From positions 930,001 through 994,000 of the forward strand of contig NZ_CP073695.1 of NCBI RefSeq assembly GCF_018228765.1: 64,000 nt of DNA, given 5' to 3'. Shown piece by piece: positions 32,865 to 42,334 of this stretch. Below the pieces are notes generated by a model, which was not told the DNA's origin, ran no database searches, and saw only the letters and a list, made by a program, of their open reading frames with translations. How positions within the stretch are numbered: the stretch's first letter is position 1; the number at the start of each line of letters is the position of its first letter. A program made the translations under genes and the position numbers. This DNA comes from Halorubrum ruber. Its GTDB lineage: Archaea > Halobacteriota > Halobacteria > Halobacteriales > Haloferacaceae.

Positions 32865-34589
32865 ATGTCAACGCTACGCATCTACGACACGAAGGGGAAC
32901 GCCTACTCCCCTGATGGTACCGCGACGGGATCCAACGAGCAGATCAAAGAGCTGTTTTACGGCGGCGTTCGGCTGGCGATTCGGTCGGACCACAGACAGG
33001 AGATCAGTCTGTTCTTCCGTGCGCGTGAGTCCCGCAACGCGCGCACTGAACAGTTCTACGCCGTCTACTCCGTGGACAACTCCGCGGCGCCGCTTCAAGA
33101 CCTCATCAGCGATCTCACGACGCGTATCGAGTCCGAGTGGGGGTACACGATTGACGAGTCCTCGGACGAGATGCAGGTGTACCGCGAACTGAAACGCGGG
33201 AACACGGCCGTCCCTGGCGACAGTACGGAACAGGATATCCTCGCCGAGCTCATCACGTCCCGGAGTTCGGTGACAGTGGGTGTGTCGGACGAACGCAACG
33301 CCATCGGCCTACTCAGCGAGTACCTCGGGCAGTACGACCAAGCAGCAGTCGCCGACTCGATGGATGCGGACGTACTCTCGACGTTCGACCTCGTCGTCAC
33401 GCCGGGTGACCACCGCGGTATCACGCCGCTCGGCGCGACGGAAGAGCGGTGGGAGTCGACGTCTCGGTCCCTCCGCGACAAGCATATCAAACAGGAAATC
33501 GCGTCGATCCGCGAGTCGGTCGAGACGCTTTCGCGAGACTATGGCCTGTCAAACGGCGAAATTCGAAAGCGCGTCCAGAGTAGCGTGCCGGCGCTCAAAC
33601 CCCCTGCGACCAGCTCTAACCTCGGGTCACGAGGGACCCAGTCGGACGACGATTCGCTGCTTTCTCCGGAAGTAGGGCTGTACATCGCCATCGGGGCCGT
33701 CGTGTTGCTCGTCCTGTTCGCTGCGGTTACTTTTGGCCCTTCGCTGTTGGGCCTCGATTCCGGTGACGCGGGCGACCAATCGACCGTGTCCGGTGCGCTT
33801 ATCGATAATACGACTGGCCAGCAACTCAACAGTTCGACCGGGAACATCTCGGTTATTCTCCGCAACGAAAACGGCTTGCTGAACACGACTGACCAGCCGA
33901 CGTATAATTTCAGTGTCAACGAGACGCTGATAGCGAACGCCACTCTGGTCGCCACCGCAGACGGCTACGAGGAGCAGCGGCTGAATATTTCTGAGGACCG
34001 TCTCGGAGGGAATATCTCCCTGGATCCGACCCCACCTGCCGACGATTCTTCCGAACGCTCCCGTGTTGAGGGCGCCGTGATCGACTCAAACACCAGCGAG
34101 GGTGTCGCCGGCGCCACCGTCGTACTCACCAATAGCGACGGTGGGACCAGGGAGGCCACCACGGAGAGCGGGGGGACATACTCGTTTGAAAACATCACGT
34201 ACGGTGAGTACACGCTTTCGGCGAGTGCCACCGGCTACGTGGCGTCGGACAACCGCAGTATCAGCGTGAACAGCCCCGAAACGCAACTCGATAACCTCAC
34301 GATACCACCTCAGGCCTCGCTGTCCGTCCGTTATATCGCGTCGAACACTAATGAGTCGCTGACTGACGGCCGCGTACGCCTGATCGACAGAGAGACCGGT
34401 GCTGAGATCGACAATACAACAAAAGGCGGCAGTGCTTGGTACAACAACAGCAATGTCGATCCCGGTCAGTATACTCTTGAGTTGTCTGAACGGAGCGGAT
34501 ACGAAAATAAGAGCATCGATATTACGTTGACCCCAGGAGAGACTTACCAAACAGAGGTCACCGTCCAGTGCACGGCGGCTAATTGTTGA
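32865..34589 (+). CDS. Single-pass protein with cytoplasmic head and sequon-rich outer domains
   Basis: 574 residues. Residues 1-260 are soluble, with no family I recognise (starts STLRIYDTKGNAYSPDG). One membrane helix lies at about 270-293 (YIAIGAVVLLVLFAAV). The rest should face outside: at least three beta-sandwich units of the carboxypeptidase-regulatory type (VEGAVIDSNTSEGVAGATVV, TTESGGTYSFENITYGEYTL, then DGRVRLIDRETGAEIDN). More than twelve N-x-S/T sequons fit S-layer-type glycosylation. It ends in a Cys-containing tail. Third gene of the operon; its role may be sensing or adhesion. Confidence 0.78.
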   Translation: MSTLRIYDTKGNAYSPDGTATGSNEQIKELFYGGVRLAIRSDHRQEISLFFRARESRNARTEQFYAVYSVDNSAAPLQDLISDLTTRIESEWGYTIDESSDEMQVYRELKRGNTAVPGDSTEQDILAELITSRSSVTVGVSDERNAIGLLSEYLGQYDQAAVADSMDADVLSTFDLVVTPGDHRGITPLGATEERWESTSRSLRDKHIKQEIASIRESVETLSRDYGLSNGEIRKRVQSSVPALKPPATSSNLGSRGTQSDDDSLLSPEVGLYIAIGAVVLLVLFAAVTFGPSLLGLDSGDAGDQSTVSGALIDNTTGQQLNSSTGNISVILRNENGLLNTTDQPTYNFSVNETLIANATLVATADGYEEQRLNISEDRLGGNISLDPTPPADDSSERSRVEGAVIDSNTSEGVAGATVVLTNSDGGTREATTESGGTYSFENITYGEYTLSASATGYVASDNRSISVNSPETQLDNLTIPPQASLSVRYIASNTNESLTDGRVRLIDRETGAEIDNTTKGGSAWYNNSNVDPGQYTLELSERSGYENKSIDITLTPGETYQTEVTVQCTAANC

Positions 34590-35030
34590 GTTCACGGTAG
34601 ATAACTACAACTCCTGTGTGCGTTTTCGACCAACGATGACAACCATATTGTTCCGACACGATCTCAGCGTATGTTGTAAGCTCCGTCAACATGCCGCTGA
34701 CGCTTCACTGGTTCTCACCTCCTAGCGCCCCTATCTGCTATTTGGATGCGTCGTCTTCGGGAACTAGATCCACAGGAGACTCGATTAAAACACGACATAT
34801 CCGTTGCTCACCGTGACGTCCGCTGATGAATACACGGACTTCAGTATCCAGATTACTCCGGTCAACCCCTGTCTCGTCGGTAGCGTTCAGATAAGCTGAT
34901 CCATGCGAAGTTGAACGCTACCTTCACGACCGCCGTGGTGTTCCTGATGTAGGGGAGCGGCGGCGTAAATCGGCTCGTTGTGGCCGTCTTCGCTGGCGGT
35001 CGGCGGCCGGTCGCGGTGCTCCGCGCGGCG
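34590..35030. other. Noncoding or decayed region after the tubulin-like operon
   Basis: About 440 bp with no intact gene. A minus-strand piece near 34885-34970 (IRNTTAVVKVAFNFAWISLS) looks like the C-terminal fragment of some protein, possibly a transposase, but I could not assign it. Composition is similar to the rest of the island. Confidence 0.4.
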
Positions 35031-35942
35031 CCGCGGGGACCTCGATCCGCTCGACGATGTCGTTCACCACGGTCGTAGGCGAGGTGTCTTGGACCGTCGC
35101 CTTCGAAGTCAACGCGAGCCGGTTGACGAACGCGTCCGCAACGACGGCCTTGACGTCGTCGAGCGGGACGTACTCCCGGCCGTTCACGAGCGCCCGCGCC
35201 CGGCTGGCCTCGAAGAGGCGCTTGGATGCCGCGCGGCGACACCCCGACCTCAACCCGACCGTCAGCGCGGGTCGCCTCGCCGAGCGTGATCATATAGTCG
35301 CGGAGCGACCCGCCGACGGTCACGCGCTCCGGAACGTCCTGAAAGCGCGGGACGGTCTCGCCGTCGATGACCCGATTCAGCTCCGGAGCCCGAGCCGTGC
35401 GGTCGTCCCACCGGTCGAGGACCGTTCGTATCCCCTCGCCGTCGGGGGATCCGAGTGTCGCCTTCATGATGAACCGGCCGCGCTGCGCCTCCGGAAGGGC
35501 GAACGTTTCCTCCTGTTCGACCGGATTCCGCGTCTCGATGACGAAGAACGGGTCTTGGAGCTGGTAGGTGGTGCCGTCCGCCGAGACCTGCCCTTCCAAC
35601 ATCGCCTCGAGCAGGGCCGCCTGCGTCTTCGGCGGTGCGCAGTTGATCCCGTCGGCCAGCACGACGTTCGCGAAGATCGGGTCCCTCCGCGAACGCGAAC
35701 TCGCCGGCCTCCTCGCGGTAGATATGCGATTCGGTAATATTCGACGGTAGCAGGTCCGGCGTGAACTGGCCGGTTGAAGAAGAGTCCGAGCACCGTCGCA
35801 AAGCTCTACGCCGTGGGGATTTTTCCGGTGCCGGAGACGTCCTCCAAGAGCACGTGCTCCCGGGACAACACGCCGGTGAGGACGGTTTTGATGACCGACC
35901 GGCCGACAAGGCGACGTCCGATATCGTGTCGATGCCATCACC
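35031..35942 (-). pseudogene. Decayed MoxR-family AAA ATPase
   Basis: Pieces of one MoxR protein are spread over at least three frames on the minus strand. They are VIKTVLTGVLSREHVLLEDV (P-loop region, ending SGTGK but then broken by a stop), FTPDLLPSNITESHIYREEA, the long middle PPKTQAALLEAMLEGQVSAD...ETRNPVEQEETFALPEAQRG, and the lid LVNGREYVPLDDVKAVVADA. Walker B reads LADGINCAPP where DEINRAPP is expected, so the catalytic Glu is lost as well. It was probably once functional here, perhaps with the neighbouring GTPase operon, since MoxR ATPases often serve as chaperones for adjacent systems. Confidence 0.85.
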
Positions 35943-36205
35943 GTACCCGCTGCTGCGTCACCGACAACCATACGTCTCCCTCCCGGGCACCCTATTTTAT
36001 CCATCCAACATCTCAACACAGGTGCCAAACTCGGAATCGGCGCCGACCGTGGACCGACTCTCGGACGTAGCGGCCGCGGGACTCCGTGCGTCAGCACCCC
36101 CTCGGGACGCGGTTCGGGGAAACGCGCCGTGTAAAGCGACGTATGTTACCGCGTGCCAGTATCGTTATCTGCGAGCGGCGCCTACGTCCGCGCGGTGTTA
36201 CACAT

Positions 36206-36799
36206 ATGACAGGACAACAGATCCTGCTGATCGTCGGCGACTTCGGCGAGGACTACGAAATCATGGTCCCGTTTCAGGCGCTTCAGGCGGTGGGCCACGA
36301 GGTCCACGCCGTCTGTCCGGACAAGGAGAGCGGCGAGACGGTCAAGACCGCGATACACGACTTCCGTGGCGACCAGACGTACTTGGAAACCCGCGGCCAC
36401 GACTTCGAGCTCACGCACGGGTTCGACGACGTGGATCCGAGCGACTACGACGCCCTGGTCGTCCCCGGCGGACGCGCCCCCGAATACCTCCGCGGCTACG
36501 ACGAGGTGCTCGACGTGGTGCGGCACTTCTTCGAGGCCGACAAGCCCGTCGCGTCGATCTGTCACGGCCCGCAGATCCTCGCGGCGGCGGGCGTGCTCGA
36601 CGGCTACGAGATGACGGCGTACCCGGCCGTCAGGCCCGAGGTCGAGGCCGCCGGCTGCTCGTGGGTCGACGGCGTGACGACCGACGGCAACCTCGTCACC
36701 GGGCAGGCGTGGCCCGACCACCCCGAGTGGATCGCGCAGTTCCTCGACCTCCTCGGGACCGAGATCGAACACGAAGGGGCCGCGGCGACGGCCGACTGA
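36206..36799 (+). CDS. DJ-1/PfpI family protein
   Basis: 197 residues from the ATG at 36206. The nucleophile elbow Cys is in [15 protein letters not shown], and the family Glu/Asp in [13 protein letters not shown] and [11 protein letters not shown]. PfpI/DJ-1 proteins act as glyoxalase III or deglycase, chaperone or peptidase; which applies here cannot be decided. The longer N-terminal reading is rejected. Its stop is 14 nt before the next gene, so the two are probably co-transcribed. Confidence 0.92.
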   Translation: MTGQQILLIVGDFGEDYEIMVPFQALQAVGHEVHAVCPDKESGETVKTAIHDFRGDQTYLETRGHDFELTHGFDDVDPSDYDALVVPGGRAPEYLRGYDEVLDVVRHFFEADKPVASICHGPQILAAAGVLDGYEMTAYPAVRPEVEAAGCSWVDGVTTDGNLVTGQAWPDHPEWIAQFLDLLGTEIEHEGAAATAD

Positions 36800-36813
36800 A
36801 CTCTTCGCTTTTC

Positions 36814-37671
36814 GTGTCCGACCCCCGCGCACTCGCCGTCAACGTCGCCGCCAACACGAACGAACCGGGGTTCCGCGGCCCCGTCTACCCCGACGGCTCG
36901 TTCACGTACGTCCCGATCCCGGAGTCGGCGTCGACGCTGGCCCGCGAAGGGTTCCCGGTCGACGAGCCGCTCCCGACGTACGGCGACCTCAACCTCCCCT
37001 TCGCGGTCCCCGAGGGGCTGCGTGAGACCCCCGTCCACGCGGACCCCGAGTTCCCGGGGGTTCACGGCCGCGAACGGGCGACCTACGGCGACCCGTACGG
37101 CGTGAAGGCAGGCCGGATCGCTGACCTCGTCCCCGGCGACTGGCTCCTCTTCTACGCGACGCTCACGCTGCGACCGCACGGGTGGAAGGGCCCGGGGGAC
37201 GACCGCCCCGAGGCTGCGGACGCCGACGAGCGCGACGGCGACGCGGACGCCGACGAGCGCGACGGCGCGTGGCTCCGCGAGCGAGGAGTCGCCGTCGATG
37301 CCGACCTCGCGCCCGACTGGGGCGCGTACCTCTTCGCCGGGATGCGGGTCGATCGCGTGCTCTCGGCGACGGACGACGACGAGGGCGACGACGGTGTCGT
37401 CGACCGCGCGGCCGCGGTGGCGGCCGCGCCGACGAACGCGCACCTGAAGCGGGACCCGTTCGACGCCCGCGTGGTCGCGGTCGGCGACCCCGACGCGTCC
37501 GGGCTCTTCGACCGCGTCGTCCCGCTGAGCGCGCCCGACGCCGGGAGCGAAGCGAACCCGACCATCACCGACCTGTCGAGCGACTCCGGGAAGGGCCCCT
37601 GGTGGCGACGCCCGATGGCCTTCGACGCGCCGGCGACGAGCCGGGTGCTGGCGCGGATCGACGGGATCTGA
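36814..37671 (+). CDS. Nmad3-like protein (putative nucleotide-modification-associated domain)
   Basis: 285 residues from GTG 36814. The N-terminus VNVAANTNEPGFRGPVYPDG followed by SFTYVPIPES resembles the nucleotide modification associated domain 3 family, first noted near base-modification genes of phages. The middle has an acidic insertion (about 125-150) and the C-terminus WRRPMAFDAPATSRVLARID. No other modification gene is nearby. Biochemical role unknown; the family match is from memory and should be checked. Confidence 0.6.
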   Translation: MSDPRALAVNVAANTNEPGFRGPVYPDGSFTYVPIPESASTLAREGFPVDEPLPTYGDLNLPFAVPEGLRETPVHADPEFPGVHGRERATYGDPYGVKAGRIADLVPGDWLLFYATLTLRPHGWKGPGDDRPEAADADERDGDADADERDGAWLRERGVAVDADLAPDWGAYLFAGMRVDRVLSATDDDEGDDGVVDRAAAVAAAPTNAHLKRDPFDARVVAVGDPDASGLFDRVVPLSAPDAGSEANPTITDLSSDSGKGPWWRRPMAFDAPATSRVLARIDGI

Positions 37672-37731
37672 CGAAGCGTACCGCTCCCGTCGCCACCGCG
37701 ATTTATGAGGCGCGGCGCCGTTGCGGGAGGT

Positions 37732-38142
37732 ATGAGCGACGAAGACCCAGAGACGAGCGACGAGGCGGCAGACCGCGGCGCGCCGTCGCGGCTCGGCCGC
37801 GTCCTGCTCGGCGTCGGCCTCGCCGCGCAGGCCTCGGAGGACTTCCGCGACATGGACGACACGATCGAGTACGCCGAGTCGGCGGGGGTCCCGATGCCGG
37901 ACGTCGCCGCGCCGTTCGCTTCCGGTATGATGGTGGTCGCCGGCCTCGGTATCGCGCTCTGGCGCGTCCCCCGGATTGCGACCGGCGCGGCGGTCGCGTT
38001 CCTGACCGTCGTGACCGCGACGATGCACGACTTCTGGAACGCCGACGAGGGCGACAAGAGCGGCGAGCGGCTCGCCTTCTTCGGCAACCTCGCGATGCTG
38101 GGCGGGGCCCTGGTGTTCCTTCGCGAGGCGTACAAGAAGTGA
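37732..38142 (+). CDS. DoxX-like membrane protein
   Basis: 136 residues from ATG 37732, preceded by GGGAGG. A cytoplasmic acidic N-terminus leads to LGRVLLGVGLAAQASEDFRD, then VPMPDVAAPFASGMMVVAGL, two further helices and a C-terminal helix with FFGNLAMLGGALVFL. Four helices with this pattern match the DoxX family. Role in haloarchaea is unknown. Confidence 0.85.
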   Translation: MSDEDPETSDEAADRGAPSRLGRVLLGVGLAAQASEDFRDMDDTIEYAESAGVPMPDVAAPFASGMMVVAGLGIALWRVPRIATGAAVAFLTVVTATMHDFWNADEGDKSGERLAFFGNLAMLGGALVFLREAYKK

Positions 38143-38174
38143 CCGGCGGCGAGGCACGACGCGCCGCCGAGTCG

Positions 38175-38221
38175 ACTTATAAATCACTCTCGGGATCGAC
38201 CTCCACAGCTCCACCGCTCGT
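38175..38221 (-). repeat. Decayed unit of the dispersed TATA-containing repeat
   Basis: GACTTATAAATCACTCTCGG then GATCGACC...CTCC resembles the units at 45651 and 45708 (CTTATAAATGGCTGATCGCG, GATCGACGG, GCCTCC) with small gaps. One isolated, decayed unit on the minus strand. Confidence 0.5.
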
Positions 38222-38278
38222 CGACGAGCGCGGCGGCTCACAAGTCGCGAAAAATCGGCGAACGGCTCGGGCAGACTC

Positions 38279-39652
38279 CTACTCGTTCAGCACGCTCGAC
38301 CACTGGCTGGTGTACGTCGGCTGGTTCGGCTCGAAGGAGACGCGCTGAGTGATCGTCCCGTCGCGCTCCTGGAACGCGTTCACGTACGCCTCCTCGAGCG
38401 ACTGCCCGTAGGCGTCGTTGAGGTACAACGTCCCTGAGCTCTCGGCGCCGACGTTGTCGCCCACGGCGAGGTCCGCCATCGCGGGCCCCTGGAGCAGGTC
38501 CGAGGGCGCGGTCCGGAAGATGTAGTCGTTGTCGTCTAAGTCCGTCACGTTCGGGTCGGTCGAGGACGGGGAGATACCGACGACGCCGTTCGGGATGAAC
38601 ACCTCGTCCGCGACCTGGAGGTTGACGTTCGAGGAGGCCGGGCCGACGACGGCGGCGAAGCCGGCGTTGACGAGGGCGTTCGCGCCGGAGATACCGGCCT
38701 GCGGGTTGGTCTGGGTGTCCTCAACCCGCGTCTCGACATCGACGTTGAGGCCGGCGTCGTTGACCTGCGTCGCGGCCAGCAGCGCCCCGTCGCGGATCGG
38801 ACCGCCGAGCGGCCCGAGGTCGCCCGTCTCCGGCATCAGCACGCCGATGCGAGCCGTGAATGAGTCCACGCCGACGGGCTCGGCCGCGGTCGCGTTCCGG
38901 TCCTCCTCGGTGAGGTCGTTCCCGAACTCGACGGTGTCCAGGGTGACGAGCTCGCCGTCTTGGAAGTCGATGATGTCGTAGGCGGCGGTGGCCATGTCGC
39001 CGTTGACATCGAAGTTGACGCTGGAGGACGCGCCCACGTACTGGACAGGGTCGCCGGCGGCGACCGTCTCGACGGCCTCGGGGAGGTCCGCGGGACCGAA
39101 CTCCTCGCCGCCGGGGTTGGCGACGGTCCGGACACGGTCGCGGATCGCCGCCCCGTCGTTCTCGCCCGCGGCGGTCGCCGCGAGGATCTCCACCGCCATC
39201 GCGTCGAACGCCTGCGAGGTGAACACGCCCGGTTCCTCGCCGTACTCCTCCTGATACGACTCCGCGAAGAACTCCGCGCCGGGGCCGCCCGCGGAGGGCG
39301 CGGTGCCGATGACGTTGTTCATGTCGTTGTCGACCTCGCCGGGGAGGTCGGCGTCGATCAGCCCGTCGGGGACGATGATGTCGAGGTCCGGCGCGCTGTC
39401 GGCGAACTCCGAGTAGAAGTCGCGGAACAGCTGAATGCCGGACTGCGGGAAGCCGACCACCATCACGGCGTCGGGGACGTCGGAGCCGTCACCGCCGTCG
39501 CCGCCGTCGCTTCCGTCGGAGCCGTCACCGCCGTCGCCGCCGTCAGAGCCGTCGCTCCCGTCGCCGCTCTCCGTCGAACAGCCGGCGAGCCCCGCGATTC
39601 CGACCGCTCCGGCGCCCCTGAGTACGTCGCGTCGCTGGATTCTTCGCGTCAT
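38279..39652 (-). CDS. Branched-chain-type substrate-binding lipoprotein with swapped (circularly permuted) lobes
   Basis: 457 residues. A Tat-type lipoprotein signal (RRDVLRG, lipobox LAGC with Cys25) and a Gly/Ser/Asp linker are normal for haloarchaeal binding proteins. The order after it is not. Residues 60-245 (DAVMVVGFPQSGIQLFRDFY) are what normally forms the second half of a LivJ-type (Peripla_BP_6) protein. Residues 266-457 (TARIGVLMPETGDLGPLGG ... YGQSLEEAYVNAFQ) are what normally comes first, ending SSVLNE at the natural hinge. A new linker joins them. No permease or ATPase genes are adjacent. Confidence 0.85.
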   Translation of the reverse strand: MTRRIQRRDVLRGAGAVGIAGLAGCSTESGDGSDGSDGGDGGDGSDGSDGGDGGDGSDVPDAVMVVGFPQSGIQLFRDFYSEFADSAPDLDIIVPDGLIDADLPGEVDNDMNNVIGTAPSAGGPGAEFFAESYQEEYGEEPGVFTSQAFDAMAVEILAATAAGENDGAAIRDRVRTVANPGGEEFGPADLPEAVETVAAGDPVQYVGASSSVNFDVNGDMATAAYDIIDFQDGELVTLDTVEFGNDLTEEDRNATAAEPVGVDSFTARIGVLMPETGDLGPLGGPIRDGALLAATQVNDAGLNVDVETRVEDTQTNPQAGISGANALVNAGFAAVVGPASSNVNLQVADEVFIPNGVVGISPSSTDPNVTDLDDNDYIFRTAPSDLLQGPAMADLAVGDNVGAESSGTLYLNDAYGQSLEEAYVNAFQERDGTITQRVSFEPNQPTYTSQWSSVLNE

Positions 39653-39860
39653 TCTGTGAGCGTATACCATACGAGTCATTATAAGTGTATCCACGGCCAC
39701 AAATACGACCCCGGCGGAACTCGGACGCATCAGGCCGGTTCTGTCCCGTACAGGTGCGCTCTACCAACCGTTCGCCGATCGACTCCCGAGCGCGAAAACG
39801 ACCCTCATTCTCGTACGCTGATAAGAAATCGATCGGTGCCGCGGCCGCGCTCGCCCGAAC

Positions 39861-41518
39861 TCAGTACCCCTGCGCGTTCCCGTCTTTCCGGGGCTCGGTG
39901 GCGGCCGACAGGACCCCGTCCCGGTTCCGGGCGATCTGCGCGCCGCCGAACATGACCGGCGAGAGCGTCCGCACGTCGTGGTCCTTCCGGACGAGCTTCG
40001 CCGCGGCGTCGTCGTCGAAGTGCGGTTCGAGCCCCAGTTCGCCGCTCTCGCGGTAGCGCCACCGCGGCTCGTCGAGCGCACGCTGGAGCGGCATGTCGTA
40101 GTCGACGATGTTCGAGATCACCTGGACGTGGCCCTGCGGCTGCATGTAGCCGCCCATCACGCCGAAGGCGGCCCAGTCGTCCTCGTCGAACCGAACGACG
40201 CCCGGGATGAGCGTGTGGAAGGGGCGCTTGCCGGGTTCGAGACTGTTCGGGTGCTCCGGGTCGAGCGAGAAGGACGCGCCGCGGTTCTGGAGGGCGATGC
40301 CGGTGTCGCCGGCGACCAGGCCGGAGCCGAAGCCGGCGAACCGCGAGTTGATGTAGGAGACGACGTTGCCCGCGTCGTCGGCGACGGTGAGGAGGACGGT
40401 GTCGGCGTCCTCGGCGTTCGCGTTCGGCACGCCGAAGGAGACGTCGTGCGAGGCGGTCTCGCCGACGCCGGCGGCGCGCTCGGCGGCCCACTCGCTCGAC
40501 GCGAGCGGCGGGACCTCCTCGTACTCGGGTCGGTGATGTAGCGGTGGCCGTCGTGGAAGGCTCTCTTCAATGCCTCGGCGAAGTAGTGGACGCGCTCCGG
40601 CGAGTCGTAGTCGTACTCGCCCGCACCGAGTTCGGCGGCGACGTTGAGCGCCTCTAAGGCGATGAGCCCCTGGTTGTTCGGCGGGAGCTCGTACACCTCG
40701 GCGCCGTTGTAGGTGGTCGACACCGGATCCGGCCACTCGACCTCGAAGTCGGCGAGGTCGTCGACGGTCATGAACCCGCCCTGCGACTGGACCTCGTCGG
40801 CGATCGCCTCGGCGATCTCGCCCTCGTAGACGACATCGGCGCCCTCCTCGGCGATCTTCCGCATGGACTCGCCGAGCCGCGGGAGCGTCACCGTCTGCCC
40901 GACGTCCGGCGGCTCGCCGTCGAACAGGAACGCCTCGCGGGCGTGGTCGTCGGTGAACAGCGCGTCGGCGCTCGCCCAGTAGGAGGCGATGACCTCGGAC
41001 ACCGGGTACCCCTCCGTCGCGTAGCGGATGGCCGGCGCGAGCGCGTCCGCGAGGCTGAGCCGGCCCAGCTCCTCGACGGTCGCCTCCCAGCCGCGCGCCG
41101 TCCCGGGGACCGTGACCGCGTGCGGGCCGTAAAAGGGCATCCCAGCCTCGCCCGCGTCGTCGACCGCGTAGCCGCCGTCGTCGGGGTAATAGGAATCGGC
41201 GTCGTCGTCCTCGGCGAGCGCCGCCTTGACGTTCTCGATCGTCGCGTCCGCGGGCGCCCCGCCGCACGAGCGCATCGCGCCGACCTCGCCGTCGGCGGTC
41301 CGATACAGTGCGAACACGTCGCCCCCGAGCCCGGTCGAGGTGGGCTCGACGACGTTGAGCGCGGCGGCGGTCGCGACCGCGGCGTCGAACGCGTTCCCCC
41401 CCTCGCGGAGGACTTCGATCCCCGCCTCGCTCGCGAGCGGCTGACTGGTCGCCACCACGCCGCGCTGGCCGTACACGGTCGACCGGCGCGACGTGAATCG
41501 GTCTAAGTCTGGCTCCAT
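39861..41518 (-). pseudogene. Gamma-glutamyltransferase with one frameshift
   Basis: N-terminal nucleophile hydrolase of glutathione-type metabolism, acting on gamma-glutamyl compounds. The first 330 residues are in one frame (VVEPTSTGLGGDVFALYRT, ALAPAIRYATEGYPVS) up to HRYITDP. The rest continues in another frame from EYEEVPPLASSEWAAERAAG, through DADTVLLTVAD (probable catalytic Thr in DTV) and NSRFAGFGSG, to GGYMQPQGHVQVISNIVDYD. The shift is at about 40526-40533, where CCCGAGTAC stands for an expected CCCGGAGTAC. It may be a sequencing error; apart from that the protein looks functional. Confidence 0.88.
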
Positions 41519-41618
41519 ACGAACTCGTCCGGCGCGCGAGTGAATAAAGCCCCGACCGGATGTGTCCGGTGTCGGTCCGCCGCGGTCGGCGGGACACGCG
41601 GCTGCGACCGCGGACTGC

Positions 41619-41924
41619 TTAGGAGTGTTTGGCCGCCAGCACGTCGATCTCGTCGACCTGCGGCTCCTCGGCGAACAGCTCGTCGGCGCGTTCGAACAGC
41701 TCCGCCGCGATCTCGCCGTCGAGGTGCGCCTGCCGGCCCTCCTCGTTCGGGAACGTGTCGAAGATGCCGAACGTGGTCTCGTCGAGCCGCAGCGCGAACC
41801 ACGTCGTCGTCTGCTCCTCGGCCTCGGCCGCGGGCAGCGCGGACTCGAGGAACTCGGCCACCTCGCCGGCCTTCTCGGGTTTGGCTTCCAGCCGCGCCTG
41901 GAGCGCGTACTCGGAGTCGGACAT
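41619..41924 (-). CDS. Antibiotic biosynthesis monooxygenase (ABM) domain protein
   Basis: 101 residues, one ferredoxin-like ABM domain: ALQARLEAKPEKAGEVAEFL, TTWFALRLDETTFGIFDTFP, ELFERADELFAEEPQVDEID. Such proteins act as small quinol or haem monooxygenases or bind related ligands. The substrate is unknown. Confidence 0.85.
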   Translation of the reverse strand: MSDSEYALQARLEAKPEKAGEVAEFLESALPAAEAEEQTTTWFALRLDETTFGIFDTFPNEEGRQAHLDGEIAAELFERADELFAEEPQVDEIDVLAAKHS

Positions 41925-42043
41925 TCCTGTAGATCGGAGGGCTGCGACGCGTAAAACACCCGTGACACCGGGTATCCGGACGCGAAGCCTGAGCTACCAT
42001 CGACGGGCTGGGGGCACACGTCGACCGGTGCGACGCCCCCGCG

Positions 42044-42247
42044 TCACCCCTCGAACTCGACGTAGTGCCGCACCAGTCCGCACTCGGGACACATCACCGT
42101 CGTCAGGCCCTTGTGTTCGTTCACGCCGAGCTTGCCGAGCAGCCCCGCCCGCTTCTCGCCCGTCTCGACGTAGGCGTTCCAGGCGTCGCCCATTCCGAAC
42201 CTGACTTCCTCCATCGTGACGGCGCAGTCTGGGCAGCGGTGACTCAT
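42044..42247 (-). CDS. Small zinc-ribbon protein
   Basis: 67 residues from the ATG at 42247. Two CPxC knuckles, HRCPDCAVTM near the N-terminus and VMCPECGLVRHYVEFEG at the C-terminus, form a zinc ribbon. The middle part has DAWNAYVETGEKRAGLLGKL. Role unknown, though similar proteins are conserved in haloarchaea. Confidence 0.75.
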   Translation of the reverse strand: MSHRCPDCAVTMEEVRFGMGDAWNAYVETGEKRAGLLGKLGVNEHKGLTTVMCPECGLVRHYVEFEG

Positions 42248-42334
42248 GGGTGCCGACTCGCACACGGGCGTGAAAACAATTCGTCCGCGCGATAGCCCTC
42301 GAATAACTAACCGGGTGGCGGCGGTCGATAGCGT

